Positions 1 to 6,490 are shown, counted from the first letter of the stretch. The stretch: 12,844 nucleotides of DNA from Prevotella sp. (GCA_021204565.1 JAJPZE010000168.1:1-12844); one strand, 5' to 3'. Program-made: numbers and translations. Notes: generated by a model not told the origin, from the sequence alone.

Positions 1-975
1 GTGTTCAACTATCCCGCGGGCGACACTATCTGCAACGAAGCCCGCTACCAAGCTCAGGATTATTACCAGCTCGCCTACAGCATCGGATATCAGCTGTGGA
101 CGGCGCAGGCAACCGACACTTTCGACATCCGCAACCTCAACCGGCAAGAGCAGTACGACCTGTACAAATACATCTATTCGCAAGGTACGAAATACATAAA
201 GAACAATCCGAACATCTTCGGAGATGTCGTTTCGCGCCCGACCGACCGACGGGAGAACTACGTCAAGCGTTGTGTAGGGCTCCCCGGACAAACGCTTCAG
301 ATAAAGGACAGGATAGTTTATCTCGACGGCGAAGCGAACAAAGAGCCCGACAATGTGCAGTATTCATACCGCATAGAGTTACAACCCGGCATCGGTACGT
401 ACGACCTCATCGACCGCCACGACGACCTTCTCAAAGAGCTCGGAATAAGCCAAGAAGACCTCTATCAACTCAACGCGATAGGCGCGATGCCCCTGACGAA
501 GCGCGCTGTAGAGGAGTTACGCAAGCATAAAGATATTGTCAAGAACATCACTATCAATACTGAGGCGACGGTTGGCGACCTATATCCGCTTAATCAACTT
601 ACCGGCTGGACGCGCGACAACTACGGTCCGGTGTGGATTCCGAAGAAGGGAGAGACCGTCAAACTTACGCTCGACAACATCGCCGTCTACGAGCGGCCGA
701 TACGTGTGTACGAGAATAACGAGCTCGAAGTAAAGAACTTCCAAATCTATATCAACGGTCAGCTCGCGACGGAATACACGTTCAAAATGGATTATTACTG
801 GATGATGGGGGACAACCGGCACAACTCCGCCGACTCGCGCTACTGGGGTTTCGTGCCCGAAGACCACATCGTCGGCAAACCGATATTCGTGTGGTGGTCG
901 TCCGATCCCGACCGTAAAGGACCGGGCGGAATACGCTGGAGCCGCATCGGGAAATTAGTCGACAACATCAAATAA
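1..975 (+). CDS. lepB: Signal peptidase I (LepB), 5'-truncated by the window edge
   Basis: Membrane-bound signal peptidase I, which cleaves Sec signal peptides from exported proteins on the outer face of the inner membrane. Only the C-terminal 324 residues are visible. The N-terminal membrane segment and the catalytic serine lie before the window, so the GTG at base 1 is an internal Val codon rather than the start. The general-base lysine is Lys89 of the visible part, in the motif YVKRCVGLPG. The conserved box GDNRHNSADSR is at about 270-280. About 80 residues separate the opening FNYPAGD box from Lys89, and a second long insert (about 120-230) follows. This long form with inserts is usual for one of the Bacteroidales LepB paralogues, so it is not an anomaly. 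The WbqC-family gene begins 25 bp downstream on the same strand, an arrangement familiar from Bacteroidales lepB operons. Confidence 0.95.
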   Translation: MFNYPAGDTICNEARYQAQDYYQLAYSIGYQLWTAQATDTFDIRNLNRQEQYDLYKYIYSQGTKYIKNNPNIFGDVVSRPTDRRENYVKRCVGLPGQTLQIKDRIVYLDGEANKEPDNVQYSYRIELQPGIGTYDLIDRHDDLLKELGISQEDLYQLNAIGAMPLTKRAVEELRKHKDIVKNITINTEATVGDLYPLNQLTGWTRDNYGPVWIPKKGETVKLTLDNIAVYERPIRVYENNELEVKNFQIYINGQLATEYTFKMDYYWMMGDNRHNSADSRYWGFVPEDHIVGKPIFVWWSSDPDRKGPGGIRWSRIGKLVDNIK

Positions 976-1000
976 CGCGCCGGCGGAGAGCCTTTCCCCC

Positions 1001-1594
1001 GTGGTTTTCCCCTGCTTTTACTTGCCTCCCGTCTCGTGGTTCTCCGCCGTTTTGCGCTCGGCGGGCGCGGTTTATCCCTTTCGCGACCCGATAAGCATTG
1101 AGCTCGAAGCATACGAGAACTTTCATAAGCAGACGCTTCGCAACCGCTGTTATATTTGTTCGCCGGGCGGACGAGCGGCATTGACGATACCCGTAGACAA
1201 GAGTAATTTCTCGGCGAAAGGCAAGTGCCTGATGCGCGATATACGCATTAGCGGGCAATACGATTGGCGCAAACAACACCTGACAGCCTTTGAATCGAGT
1301 TACTATTCCTCGCCTTTCTTTGAGTTTCTGATAGACGATTTCCGCCCTATATACAATAAGGAGTGGGTATTTCTGATGGATTTCAACGAGGCGTTAACAG
1401 AGAAATGTTTCGACTTGCTCGGCGTTAACGCGGCGCTCCGGCGCACTGACAACTACGCCGGAGCCGCCGACACGTTCACCGCGAACACACGTTCTTATTA
1501 TCAGGTGTTCGCTTCGAAGCACGGCTTCATCCCCGATTTGAGCATCGTCGACCTGCTCTTCAACACCGCCGCCGAAGCCGTTCTCTACCTGTAA
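1001..1594 (+). CDS. WbqC family protein
   Basis: A 197-residue protein of the WbqC-like family (Pfam WbqC). Members occur next to lepB in Bacteroidales and in some O-antigen clusters; the biochemical role is not established. Family hallmarks seen here are the opening YLPPVSWF (residues 8-15), the YENFHKQTLRNRCYI block (38-52) and the closing block YYQVFASKHGF..DLSIVDLLFN (166-188). Length is normal. The start is GTG at 1001, because it places YLPP a few residues from the N-terminus as in homologues, and GGAGAG lies about 10 bases upstream; there is no ATG that would work. It is probably cotranscribed with lepB (25 bp gap). No clear terminator follows, and the convergent tRNA gene lies 65 bp away. 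Family assignment is firm; function is unknown. Confidence 0.88.
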   Translation: MVFPCFYLPPVSWFSAVLRSAGAVYPFRDPISIELEAYENFHKQTLRNRCYICSPGGRAALTIPVDKSNFSAKGKCLMRDIRISGQYDWRKQHLTAFESSYYSSPFFEFLIDDFRPIYNKEWVFLMDFNEALTEKCFDLLGVNAALRRTDNYAGAADTFTANTRSYYQVFASKHGFIPDLSIVDLLFNTAAEAVLYL

Positions 1595-1616
1595 ACACTC
1601 CGCTTTCGACCGCATA

Positions 1617-1652
1617 TAACAAGAGAAGCAAGGCAACCAAACCTCACTCCTC
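1617..1652 (-). terminator. Candidate intrinsic terminator of the tRNA-Val gene
   Basis: On the minus strand, just past the tRNA 3' end, arms GAGGAGTGAGG and CCTTGCTTCTC pair over 11 bp, including three G-U wobbles, around an 8-nt loop. They are followed by TTGTTATAT. On the plus strand the wobble positions become A-C mismatches, so the hairpin works only in minus-strand RNA, in keeping with a tRNA terminator. The T-tract is short, so this is tentative. Confidence 0.4.
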
Positions 1653-1659
1653 ACGTCGG

Positions 1660-1734
1660 TGGGCGCTGAGGGATTCGAACCCCCGACCCTCTGCTTGTAG
1701 GGCAGATGCTCTGAACCGACTGCGCTAAGCGCCC
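1660..1734 (-). tRNA. tRNA-Val, anticodon TAC
   Basis: A complete cloverleaf can be drawn on the minus strand. The acceptor GGGCGCT pairs fully with AGCGCCC, and T8-A9 follow. The D-arm is GCGC...GAGC with a G12/A23 mismatch. The anticodon stem is TCTGC/GCAGA with the 7-nt loop CCTACAA. The variable loop is GGGTC. The T-arm is GGGGG-TTCGAAT-CCCTC. The discriminator is A73, as expected for valine tRNAs. The next three bases are CCG, so CCA is not encoded and must be added after transcription. With this stem the anticodon is TAC (Val). Position 33, almost always T, reads C here. The gene has its own promoter about 20 bp upstream and stands alone between convergent and divergent neighbours. Confidence 0.93.
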
Positions 1735-1753
1735 CTGCTTGCTAAAAGCGTTG

Positions 1754-1785
1754 CAAAGGTAAACTGTTCTTCTGATAACGCCAAA
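1754..1785 (-). promoter_or_regulatory. Bacteroidota-type promoter of the tRNA-Val gene
   Basis: On the minus strand, a -33 element TTTG (1785-1782), a 20-nt spacer and a -7 element TACCTTTG (1761-1754) match the Bacteroides consensus TTTG-N19-21-TAnnTTTG exactly. The predicted start near 1748 leaves a 5' leader of about 14 nt before the tRNA. Confidence 0.85.
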
Positions 1786-1789
1786 CAAA

Positions 1790-1811
1790 TCGCAAACTTT
1801 TTTATAAAAAG
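1790..1811 (-). promoter_or_regulatory. AT-rich UP-like tract upstream of the tRNA promoter
   Basis: Directly upstream of the tRNA -33 element, on the minus strand, the sequence CTTTTTATAAAAAAG (near-palindromic) forms an AT tract in an otherwise GC-rich setting. Its position suits an UP element contacting RNA polymerase alpha subunits, which is common at strong stable-RNA promoters. The role is inferred from position and composition only. Confidence 0.35.
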
Positions 1812-1867
1812 GCGCCCTTTACCCCGCCGCGAAGCTCGCGAAACCCCGCGTAACGACATATCGGAAA

Positions 1868-1897
1868 GAGGGCCGCACCCTCACGGGCACGACCCTC
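1868..1897 (-). terminator. Hairpin terminator of the modular exported protein gene
   Basis: On the minus strand the arms GAGGGTCGTGCCC and GGGTGCGGCCCTC pair over 13 bp (three G-U wobbles) around the tetraloop GTGA. The hairpin starts 26 bp after the stop codon and is followed by TTTCC, a weak T-tract. The gene itself ends in two consecutive in-frame stops (TAA TAA). A strong hairpin at this spot with a poor T-tract is typical of many Bacteroidota gene ends. Confidence 0.6.
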
Positions 1898-1923
1898 TCA
1901 TCATCATTTAACTCAGTATCTTA

Positions 1924-4683
1924 TTACTTCTTAAGCACTTTCCGTCCGTTCACGATTACTATTCCCTTATAGCTGTCGGTTACTTTCTGACCGCTAAGGT
2001 TATACATCGCGCCGCCGCCGAGCTCCGCTCCCGTCTTCACGGAAGTAATGCCGGTCGGGTCGTCGCCGATGTTGTAATCGTCAATCAGGACATCGCCGCC
2101 GCCGCTCTTGTTGCACATAATGACAAGGTTCACCTGCGTGTCTTCTTCGAGGGTGAATTCCCATTCAATGTATGTCCATTCGTCTGCGGGAACGGTTACG
2201 ACTTCATCGGAATACTTGTAGTTGCCCAGAGCTTCTTTCTCTTCGTCCCAAGGCGCATAACCCGTTTCAACCACTGCCAAGCCTTCCGCATCGACGGATT
2301 TAGCGTAATAGTTCACAAGGTACGTGCCGGCCGGGAGCAGGAGTTCCTTCGTTGCGAGACGGTTGTTTGAAGAGTTGTGAGTAATCTTTGCCGCGTAGTT
2401 GCCGCTATGTGCATCCTCGCTCTTGGTTACTTTGCCGCTGCTTGAAGCCGTAGTCGTCGATACCCATCCGACGGGTGTGGTGTCGTCTTCCCACTCCTCG
2501 AAGCCGCCGTTCACAAAGGTCTCAAGACCGCCAATCGTAGTTTCATCTCCGCCATTGTTTTCTTCTTCGTCGCCGTTATCCTCGCCTAAAACGATGCTGT
2601 AGTCATCAACGAGGAGCGCGCCGGAGCCGCCGTTATGGTTCATTATTACGAGGTTGACGGTTGTCTCTTCGCTAAGGGTGAACGAGAAGCTCTCCTCTTC
2701 CCAGTCTGCCGGAGCCTCTTCCGCGCTCGACGAGAAGTCGGTGTAAATATATCCCGTACTGCCGTTAATCGTGCCGTCTTCGTCCACTACGGCGTACCCT
2801 GCACGGTAGTGCGCGAGGTTGTCCGCGTCTGCTGATTTGACGAAGAACGTTACGTTATACGTCCCTGCGGAGAGCAGATATTCCCTCGAACCCATGCGGT
2901 TGTTGCTTGAGCTGTGAGGTATTTGGACGGCATAGTTTCCGCCGTGTGCGTCGGTGCTTTGTACGACGGTGCAGTTCGTTGCGGCGGTTGACGATACCCA
3001 ATCAATCGGGGTGTTCTCGTCTGTCCACTCCTCAAATCCGCCGTTGGTGAATGTCTCCAAGCCGCCGAGTTCGTTCTTTACGGTGATGGTGATTGACTTG
3101 ATTACCGACGTGTAGGTATCCGTTTCGGCAACGGTTGCCGTTATGGTCGCCGACCCTGCCGCAACGCCCGTGATGACGCCGTCTTCGGTAACCGTGGCGA
3201 TTGTCTCGCTATCGGAAGTGTAGGTTACGTTGCCGTTGCTCGTCGTTGTAAATACCGCCGTAGCCGTTGCGCCGACATATATTGTCTCGCTTGTAACGGT
3301 CTCGCCGTCAATCGCCCAACCGCCTTCGGCAATCGTCTTGTCGGTAACTATCTGTATGTCGCTTGCGTCAAGGACGTACACTTGCACGGTCGTGTTATAT
3401 CTTACGACGTATGCGAACACGTTGTATGTTGCGCTCGTGTCGTATGTCTCGCCGGTAAGCAGGTTGCCCGTATCGTAGATTTTGATCTCGCCGCCTTCGG
3501 TGTCCTCAATGGCTAAATATTTGTCCTCGACAGTCGCGCTCTGCAACGTTACGCCCGCAAACTCCACGTATGCACCCTCGTAAGTGTCATAATTTTCAAT
3601 GACCGTATCTATCGCAACAGCAGCCGCCTCTACGGTATTGCCCGTCGATTCGGTAGTTACGCCGCTCCAATCGGATACCGAAAGCTCGCGCAAACCGCTA
3701 TACGTATAGAGCAGACCCTCTACCGTTCCGCTTATCTTATCGCCCTTTGTAAGCCCGGAGTTCGAACCGTAAAGCAGGAACGAAGCATCGTCGTCGGACA
3801 CGAAGACATAACTGCCGTATACGCCCGTTACCAACAAATCGGAGAACTTGAACACTGCCGTAGGAGCGGTGCTTGAAGCGGTCGCGCCGCCCTCGTCGCA
3901 CGCCGTACGCAAGTCCGCACACGATGTTATCGGCTCCTCGATAACGATCTCAACGGTCGTTGTACTCGACGTGGTGCCGCTCTCGTCTTTAGCGTAAGCG
4001 GCGATGGTGTACGTACCGGTGTCGCTAAGAGTAAACTCCGAAGTATACTCCTGCTCGTCCCCGCCGTTGACGGTATAATAGATGGTGCACCCGTCGGAAG
4101 CGGTCATTGAAACCGTCTGAGCTTCATAATACGTGCCGCTTGACGGGGTAACAACCGGCTGGGCAACATATGTATCGCCGACCGTCTCCCAAGTGATGGT
4201 GATGCTCGTGAGGTACATCGCGCCGCTTGCGGAACGGAAACCGATATATGCATAATCGCCGTCTATCTCAAGCTCCGTTGACGTTCCGTATACGATTGTG
4301 CCTAACAATGAGCCCTGCTCGTCGCTGTTATACAAATCATCAGCACTCTCGTATGCACTGTTCTTGCCGTATACGTTAAGCGTCCGCCCGTTTGTCGTAT
4401 CAGTCTCCCAATCAACAACAACCTTGCGTGCATAACCGATAGATGATGTTACCACTACGCCACTACAGCCCTTGTCGGTGTCAGAACGTAACTGCACGGA
4501 GCTATGACTCCCCGCGCACTGTCCCGTGTACACGGTACCGGACGTACCCGTGAGCGATCCGAAGTCGGTGTACGTCGTACTCGTAATGCCGGTTACCGAC
4601 TGGTCGATTACGTCATCAATTGTACTCGCTTTCGCCACTAATGTAAAGGCTATAGCGAGGATTAAGAGTAAAGATTTTTTCAT
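1924..4683 (-). CDS. Large modular exported protein with CHB_HEX-like, OB-like, BIG2-like and duplicated CBM-like domains
   Basis: A 919-residue exported protein; its exact function is not recognised. Visible order: a signal peptide of about 19 residues (MKKSLLLILAIAFTLVAKA, cut after AKA); an unassigned beta-rich domain (20-165); a chitobiase C-terminal/Fn3-associated type domain (about 173-249, VTPSSGTYYEAQTVSM and TIYYTVNGG); an OB-fold-like region (about 253-446, two LSV/VFSDD-type halves); a BIG2-like Ig domain (about 447-536, DGVITGVAAGSATITATV); and two similar jelly-roll, CBM-like domains (539-699 and 717-874) joined by an acidic linker. A 40-residue tail (MYNLSGQKV...YKGIVIVNGRKVLKK) resembles the C-terminal sorting tails of Bacteroidales exported proteins. 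Composition is rich in Thr, Ser, Asp and Glu. No catalytic domain is apparent, so binding of glycans or a surface role is inference. The gene is monocistronic with its own promoter and terminator. Confidence 0.9.
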   Translation of the reverse strand: MKKSLLLILAIAFTLVAKASTIDDVIDQSVTGITSTTYTDFGSLTGTSGTVYTGQCAGSHSSVQLRSDTDKGCSGVVVTSSIGYARKVVVDWETDTTNGRTLNVYGKNSAYESADDLYNSDEQGSLLGTIVYGTSTELEIDGDYAYIGFRSASGAMYLTSITITWETVGDTYVAQPVVTPSSGTYYEAQTVSMTASDGCTIYYTVNGGDEQEYTSEFTLSDTGTYTIAAYAKDESGTTSSTTTVEIVIEEPITSCADLRTACDEGGATASSTAPTAVFKFSDLLVTGVYGSYVFVSDDDASFLLYGSNSGLTKGDKISGTVEGLLYTYSGLRELSVSDWSGVTTESTGNTVEAAAVAIDTVIENYDTYEGAYVEFAGVTLQSATVEDKYLAIEDTEGGEIKIYDTGNLLTGETYDTSATYNVFAYVVRYNTTVQVYVLDASDIQIVTDKTIAEGGWAIDGETVTSETIYVGATATAVFTTTSNGNVTYTSDSETIATVTEDGVITGVAAGSATITATVAETDTYTSVIKSITITVKNELGGLETFTNGGFEEWTDENTPIDWVSSTAATNCTVVQSTDAHGGNYAVQIPHSSSNNRMGSREYLLSAGTYNVTFFVKSADADNLAHYRAGYAVVDEDGTINGSTGYIYTDFSSSAEEAPADWEEESFSFTLSEETTVNLVIMNHNGGSGALLVDDYSIVLGEDNGDEEENNGGDETTIGGLETFVNGGFEEWEDDTTPVGWVSTTTASSSGKVTKSEDAHSGNYAAKITHNSSNNRLATKELLLPAGTYLVNYYAKSVDAEGLAVVETGYAPWDEEKEALGNYKYSDEVVTVPADEWTYIEWEFTLEEDTQVNLVIMCNKSGGGDVLIDDYNIGDDPTGITSVKTGAELGGGAMYNLSGQKVTDSYKGIVIVNGRKVLKK
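2062..3069 (-). repeat. Tandem duplication of a CBM-like domain within the exported protein gene
   Basis: Residues 539-699 (bases 3069-2587) and 717-874 (bases 2535-2062) are two copies of one domain. Both open with GGLETF(T/V)NGGFEEW and share DAH.GNYA..I.H.SSNNR, L.AGTY.V, and VNLVIM followed by a DDY motif. The copies have diverged well beyond a recent duplication and are separated by an acidic linker of about 17 residues. Confidence 0.85.
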
Positions 4684-4776
4684 ACGATTAATTGGATTAA
4701 GTTAATAGTGTTAGTGAATAAATAGATGTCCGGTTCTGATTGTTCAGTTGCGCGGGAGTTCGTACTCCTTGCGTTG

Positions 4777-4808
4777 CAAATGTAACAACATCGCGCTCAT
4801 AAATCAAA
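4777..4808 (-). promoter_or_regulatory. Bacteroidota-type promoter of the modular exported protein gene
   Basis: On the minus strand, TTTG (4808-4805), a 20-nt spacer and TACATTTG (4784-4777) match the Bacteroides consensus. The predicted start near 4771 gives a leader of about 88 nt before the ATG at 4683. The leader contains no obvious riboswitch. Confidence 0.82.
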
Positions 4809-4909
4809 AGAAAGACGCATAAAATTCATCCCTTTGTAACATAATTTATCCTTTCGTGCCCGCTCTCTCCCCCGCCGGCGCGTAACGTATTGATAATCAA
4901 CGCCGGGCA

Positions 4910-4991
4910 TGACCCCATATCATGGGTACCCATAACCCCATATTAAGGTACCCCGTAACCCCATATTAAGGGTACCCATGATATGGGGTCA
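4910..4991. repeat. Composite repeat: three 23-bp direct units forming a 22-bp inverted repeat
   Basis: The motif CCCCATAT begins at 4913, 4936 and 4959, exactly 23 bp apart, and its reverse complement ATATGGGG is at 4981-4988. Each unit carries a KpnI-type GGTACC core (4925, 4947, 4971). The outer parts, 4910-4931 and 4970-4991, are perfect reverse complements over 22 bp with a 38-bp centre, so the strand could extrude a long stem-loop. It lies between two divergent promoters and so is probably not transcribed from either. No flanking target-site duplication was seen. Function is unknown. Confidence 0.9.
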
Positions 4992-5069
4992 CGCTCCGCA
5001 CGGTCTCTTCTCCGGCGCGCGTTCAGCCGCGTGAAAGAACGATTTCGGAAAAGCGCATGCGGAGCGTGA
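4989..5069. repeat. 12-bp inverted repeat interlocking with the composite repeat
   Basis: TCACGCTCCGCA (4989-5000) is the exact reverse complement of TGCGGAGCGTGA (5058-5069), with a 57-bp centre. The left arm shares its first three bases with the end of the larger inverted repeat, so the two structures would compete. A perfect 12-bp match at this distance is unlikely by chance. Confidence 0.8.
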
Positions 5070-5077
5070 AATTCGGT

Positions 5078-5100
5078 AAACGAAAACACGGTTTTCGTTT
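5078..5100. promoter_or_regulatory. Operator-like palindrome abutting the dnaA promoter
   Basis: Perfect arms AAACGAAAAC (5078-5087) and GTTTTCGTTT (5091-5100) flank a 3-bp centre. The right arm ends on the first base of the dnaA -33 element. The size (23 bp) and position suit a dimeric DNA-binding regulator acting at dnaA. The palindrome is seen directly; the regulatory role is inferred. Confidence 0.55.
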
Positions 5101-5129
5101 TTGTTTTCCGCCGGTTTATATTATCTTTG
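5100..5129 (+). promoter_or_regulatory. Bacteroidota-type promoter of dnaA
   Basis: TTTG (5100-5103), an 18-nt spacer and TATCTTTG (5122-5129) match the Bacteroides consensus with a spacer one base shorter than usual. Only 8 nt separate the -7 element from the ATG at 5138, so the transcript would have almost no 5' leader. Confidence 0.75.
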
Positions 5130-5137
5130 CCGCCGCA

Positions 5138-6490
5138 ATGGCTAAACCTCCATCCGAGCTATGGGACGATTGTCTTGTGGCTATTAAGGGACGACTAACT
5201 CAGACCCAATATTCGAACTTTTTCGAGCCGGTGGCTTTCGAGAGCTTCGACAAGAAGACGCGGACACTGTTGCTACAAGTGCCTAACCGCTCCCTTGTGG
5301 AGTATTTGGAGGGCAGTTTTCTCCCTCTTCTCAACGAGGTGCTCGCCGCACACTACGGGCAAATACGTCTTCAATATCACGTTACGGCCGCAGCCGCGGC
5401 AAACGCCAACACCGTTATCGACACCGCTAAAAATCAGTCGGAAGGGGACATCACCATAGCGACCAATCTCAACCCGCACTATACCTTCGACACCTTTATC
5501 GAAGGCGACTCCAACCGTCTGGCGCGGTCCGTCGGCATCTCTATTGCCGAGCACCCGCGCAAAACCAACTTCAACCCGATGTTTGTCTACGGACCGTCGG
5601 GTTGCGGGAAGACACATCTCATCAATGCCGTAGGCAACTATACTTGCAAACTATATCCGCGCAAGAAAGTCCTCTACGTACCCGCACGCGACTTTCAGCG
5701 CCAGTATACGACCAGCATAAGCCAGAACAACTTCAACGATTTCATGCAATTCTACCAGCAATTTGATATGTTAATTGTCGATGATGTTCAGGAATGGGAG
5801 TCCAGTATCAAAACTTCGGAAACGTTTTTCCACATCTTCAACCATCTCTTTATGAGCGGCAAGCGTATCGTTCTCGCCGCCGACCGCACGCCTGTAGAGC
5901 TCAAAAACATGGACGAACGTATGCTTTCGCGCTTCACCTGCGGCATCCTGACCGAGCTCGAAAAGCCGAACAAGCAACTCTGTTACGACATCCTCAAAGC
6001 CAAAATCCGACGCGACGGACTGGCCATCCCCGACGACGTGGTGGATTATATAGCCGGGAACGCCAACGGTTCGGTACGCGACTTGGAGGGCATAATCAAC
6101 TCCCTGCTCGCCCATTCCATATTCGTCAACAGCGATATAACTATTGACTTGGTCGGCAACGTCATAGCCCGCATACGCCGCACAAAGCCCACAAAGCTCG
6201 ACGGAGACCAGGTTTTGCGCGTCGTGTGCAAGCATTTCGAAGTGTCGAAAGACGATATCCTCGGCAAGTCGCACCGCCATGAACATGTCCTTGCACGACA
6301 GGCGGCGATGTACTTCGCCTATAAATTGGCGAAGATGAACATAAATATGATCGGGCGGACAATAGGGAACCGCAACCACGCAACCGTAGCCTACGGCATC
6401 AAACAAGTGGCGGCGGTGATGGAGAAAGATGAGGATTTCGCCCGCCGGATGAAAGCAATGGAGAACGAAATAGTTACGTTCAGGAAATAA
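5138..6490 (+). CDS. dnaA: Chromosomal replication initiator protein DnaA
   Basis: AAA+ ATPase that binds DnaA boxes and opens the origin. The protein is 450 residues: domain I (1-83, MAKPPSELWDDC...), a short Ala-rich linker (84-110), the AAA+ core (about 112-345) and the DNA-binding helix-turn-helix domain IV (about 350-450). Walker A is GPSGCGKTH (152-160), Walker B LIVDDVQ (212-218), sensor 1 AADR (247-250), the arginine-finger region SRFTCG (264-269), and the DnaA signature is IGRTIGNRNHATVAYG (405-420). In the finger region a Cys stands where homologues usually have Trp (RF.WG). ATG 5138 is chosen over ATG 5057 because domain I of relatives begins here and because the only good promoter lies between the two. 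dnaN and recF are not adjacent. The gene is followed by its own terminator. Confidence 0.97.
   Translation: MAKPPSELWDDCLVAIKGRLTQTQYSNFFEPVAFESFDKKTRTLLLQVPNRSLVEYLEGSFLPLLNEVLAAHYGQIRLQYHVTAAAAANANTVIDTAKNQSEGDITIATNLNPHYTFDTFIEGDSNRLARSVGISIAEHPRKTNFNPMFVYGPSGCGKTHLINAVGNYTCKLYPRKKVLYVPARDFQRQYTTSISQNNFNDFMQFYQQFDMLIVDDVQEWESSIKTSETFFHIFNHLFMSGKRIVLAADRTPVELKNMDERMLSRFTCGILTELEKPNKQLCYDILKAKIRRDGLAIPDDVVDYIAGNANGSVRDLEGIINSLLAHSIFVNSDITIDLVGNVIARIRRTKPTKLDGDQVLRVVCKHFEVSKDDILGKSHRHEHVLARQAAMYFAYKLAKMNINMIGRTIGNRNHATVAYGIKQVAAVMEKDEDFARRMKAMENEIVTFRK

Larger units (their letters stand above)
4684..5137. other. Divergent intergenic region between the exported protein gene and dnaA
   Basis: This 454-bp gene-free stretch is the longest in the window. 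From left to right it holds the leader and promoter of the minus-strand gene (to 4808), an AT-rich part (about 4795-4855), a near-palindrome TTGATAATCAA (4890-4900), a composite direct/inverted repeat (4910-4991), a 12-bp inverted repeat interlocking with it (4989-5069), a 10-bp-arm palindrome (5078-5100) and the dnaA promoter (5100-5129). DnaA boxes close to TTATCCACA were looked for and only weak matches were seen (for example TTATCAATA on minus at 4897-4889, 7 of 9). I see no small gene here. An in-frame ATG at 5057 is upstream of the dnaA promoter and is not taken as a start. Confidence 0.8.

Noticed and set aside
370..690. Long insert in LepB as a novel fusion
   Set aside because: Extended inserts around the Lys box are known in one of the Bacteroidales LepB paralogues.
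1828..1840. Small hairpin CGCGA-AGC-TCGCG between the tRNA promoter and the exported protein terminator
   Set aside because: Only five base pairs in GC-rich sequence, no T-tract and no gene end nearby; likely chance.
4843..4855. DnaA-box-like TTATCCTTT
   Set aside because: Matches only the first six bases of TTATCCACA and stands alone.
4910..4991. Miniature transposable element with terminal inverted repeats
   Set aside because: The flanks show no target-site duplication and the interior is itself made of the same 23-bp units, which is unlike a MITE; kept as a repeat of unknown origin.
5057..5137. In-frame 27-codon N-terminal extension of dnaA starting at ATG 5057
   Set aside because: The only good promoter lies inside it, domain I of relatives starts at 5138, and the added residues (MRSVKFGKRKHG...) match no DnaA N-terminus I know.
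5771..6406. 211-codon open frame on - opposite dnaA
   Set aside because: Antisense shadow of dnaA; no family features.
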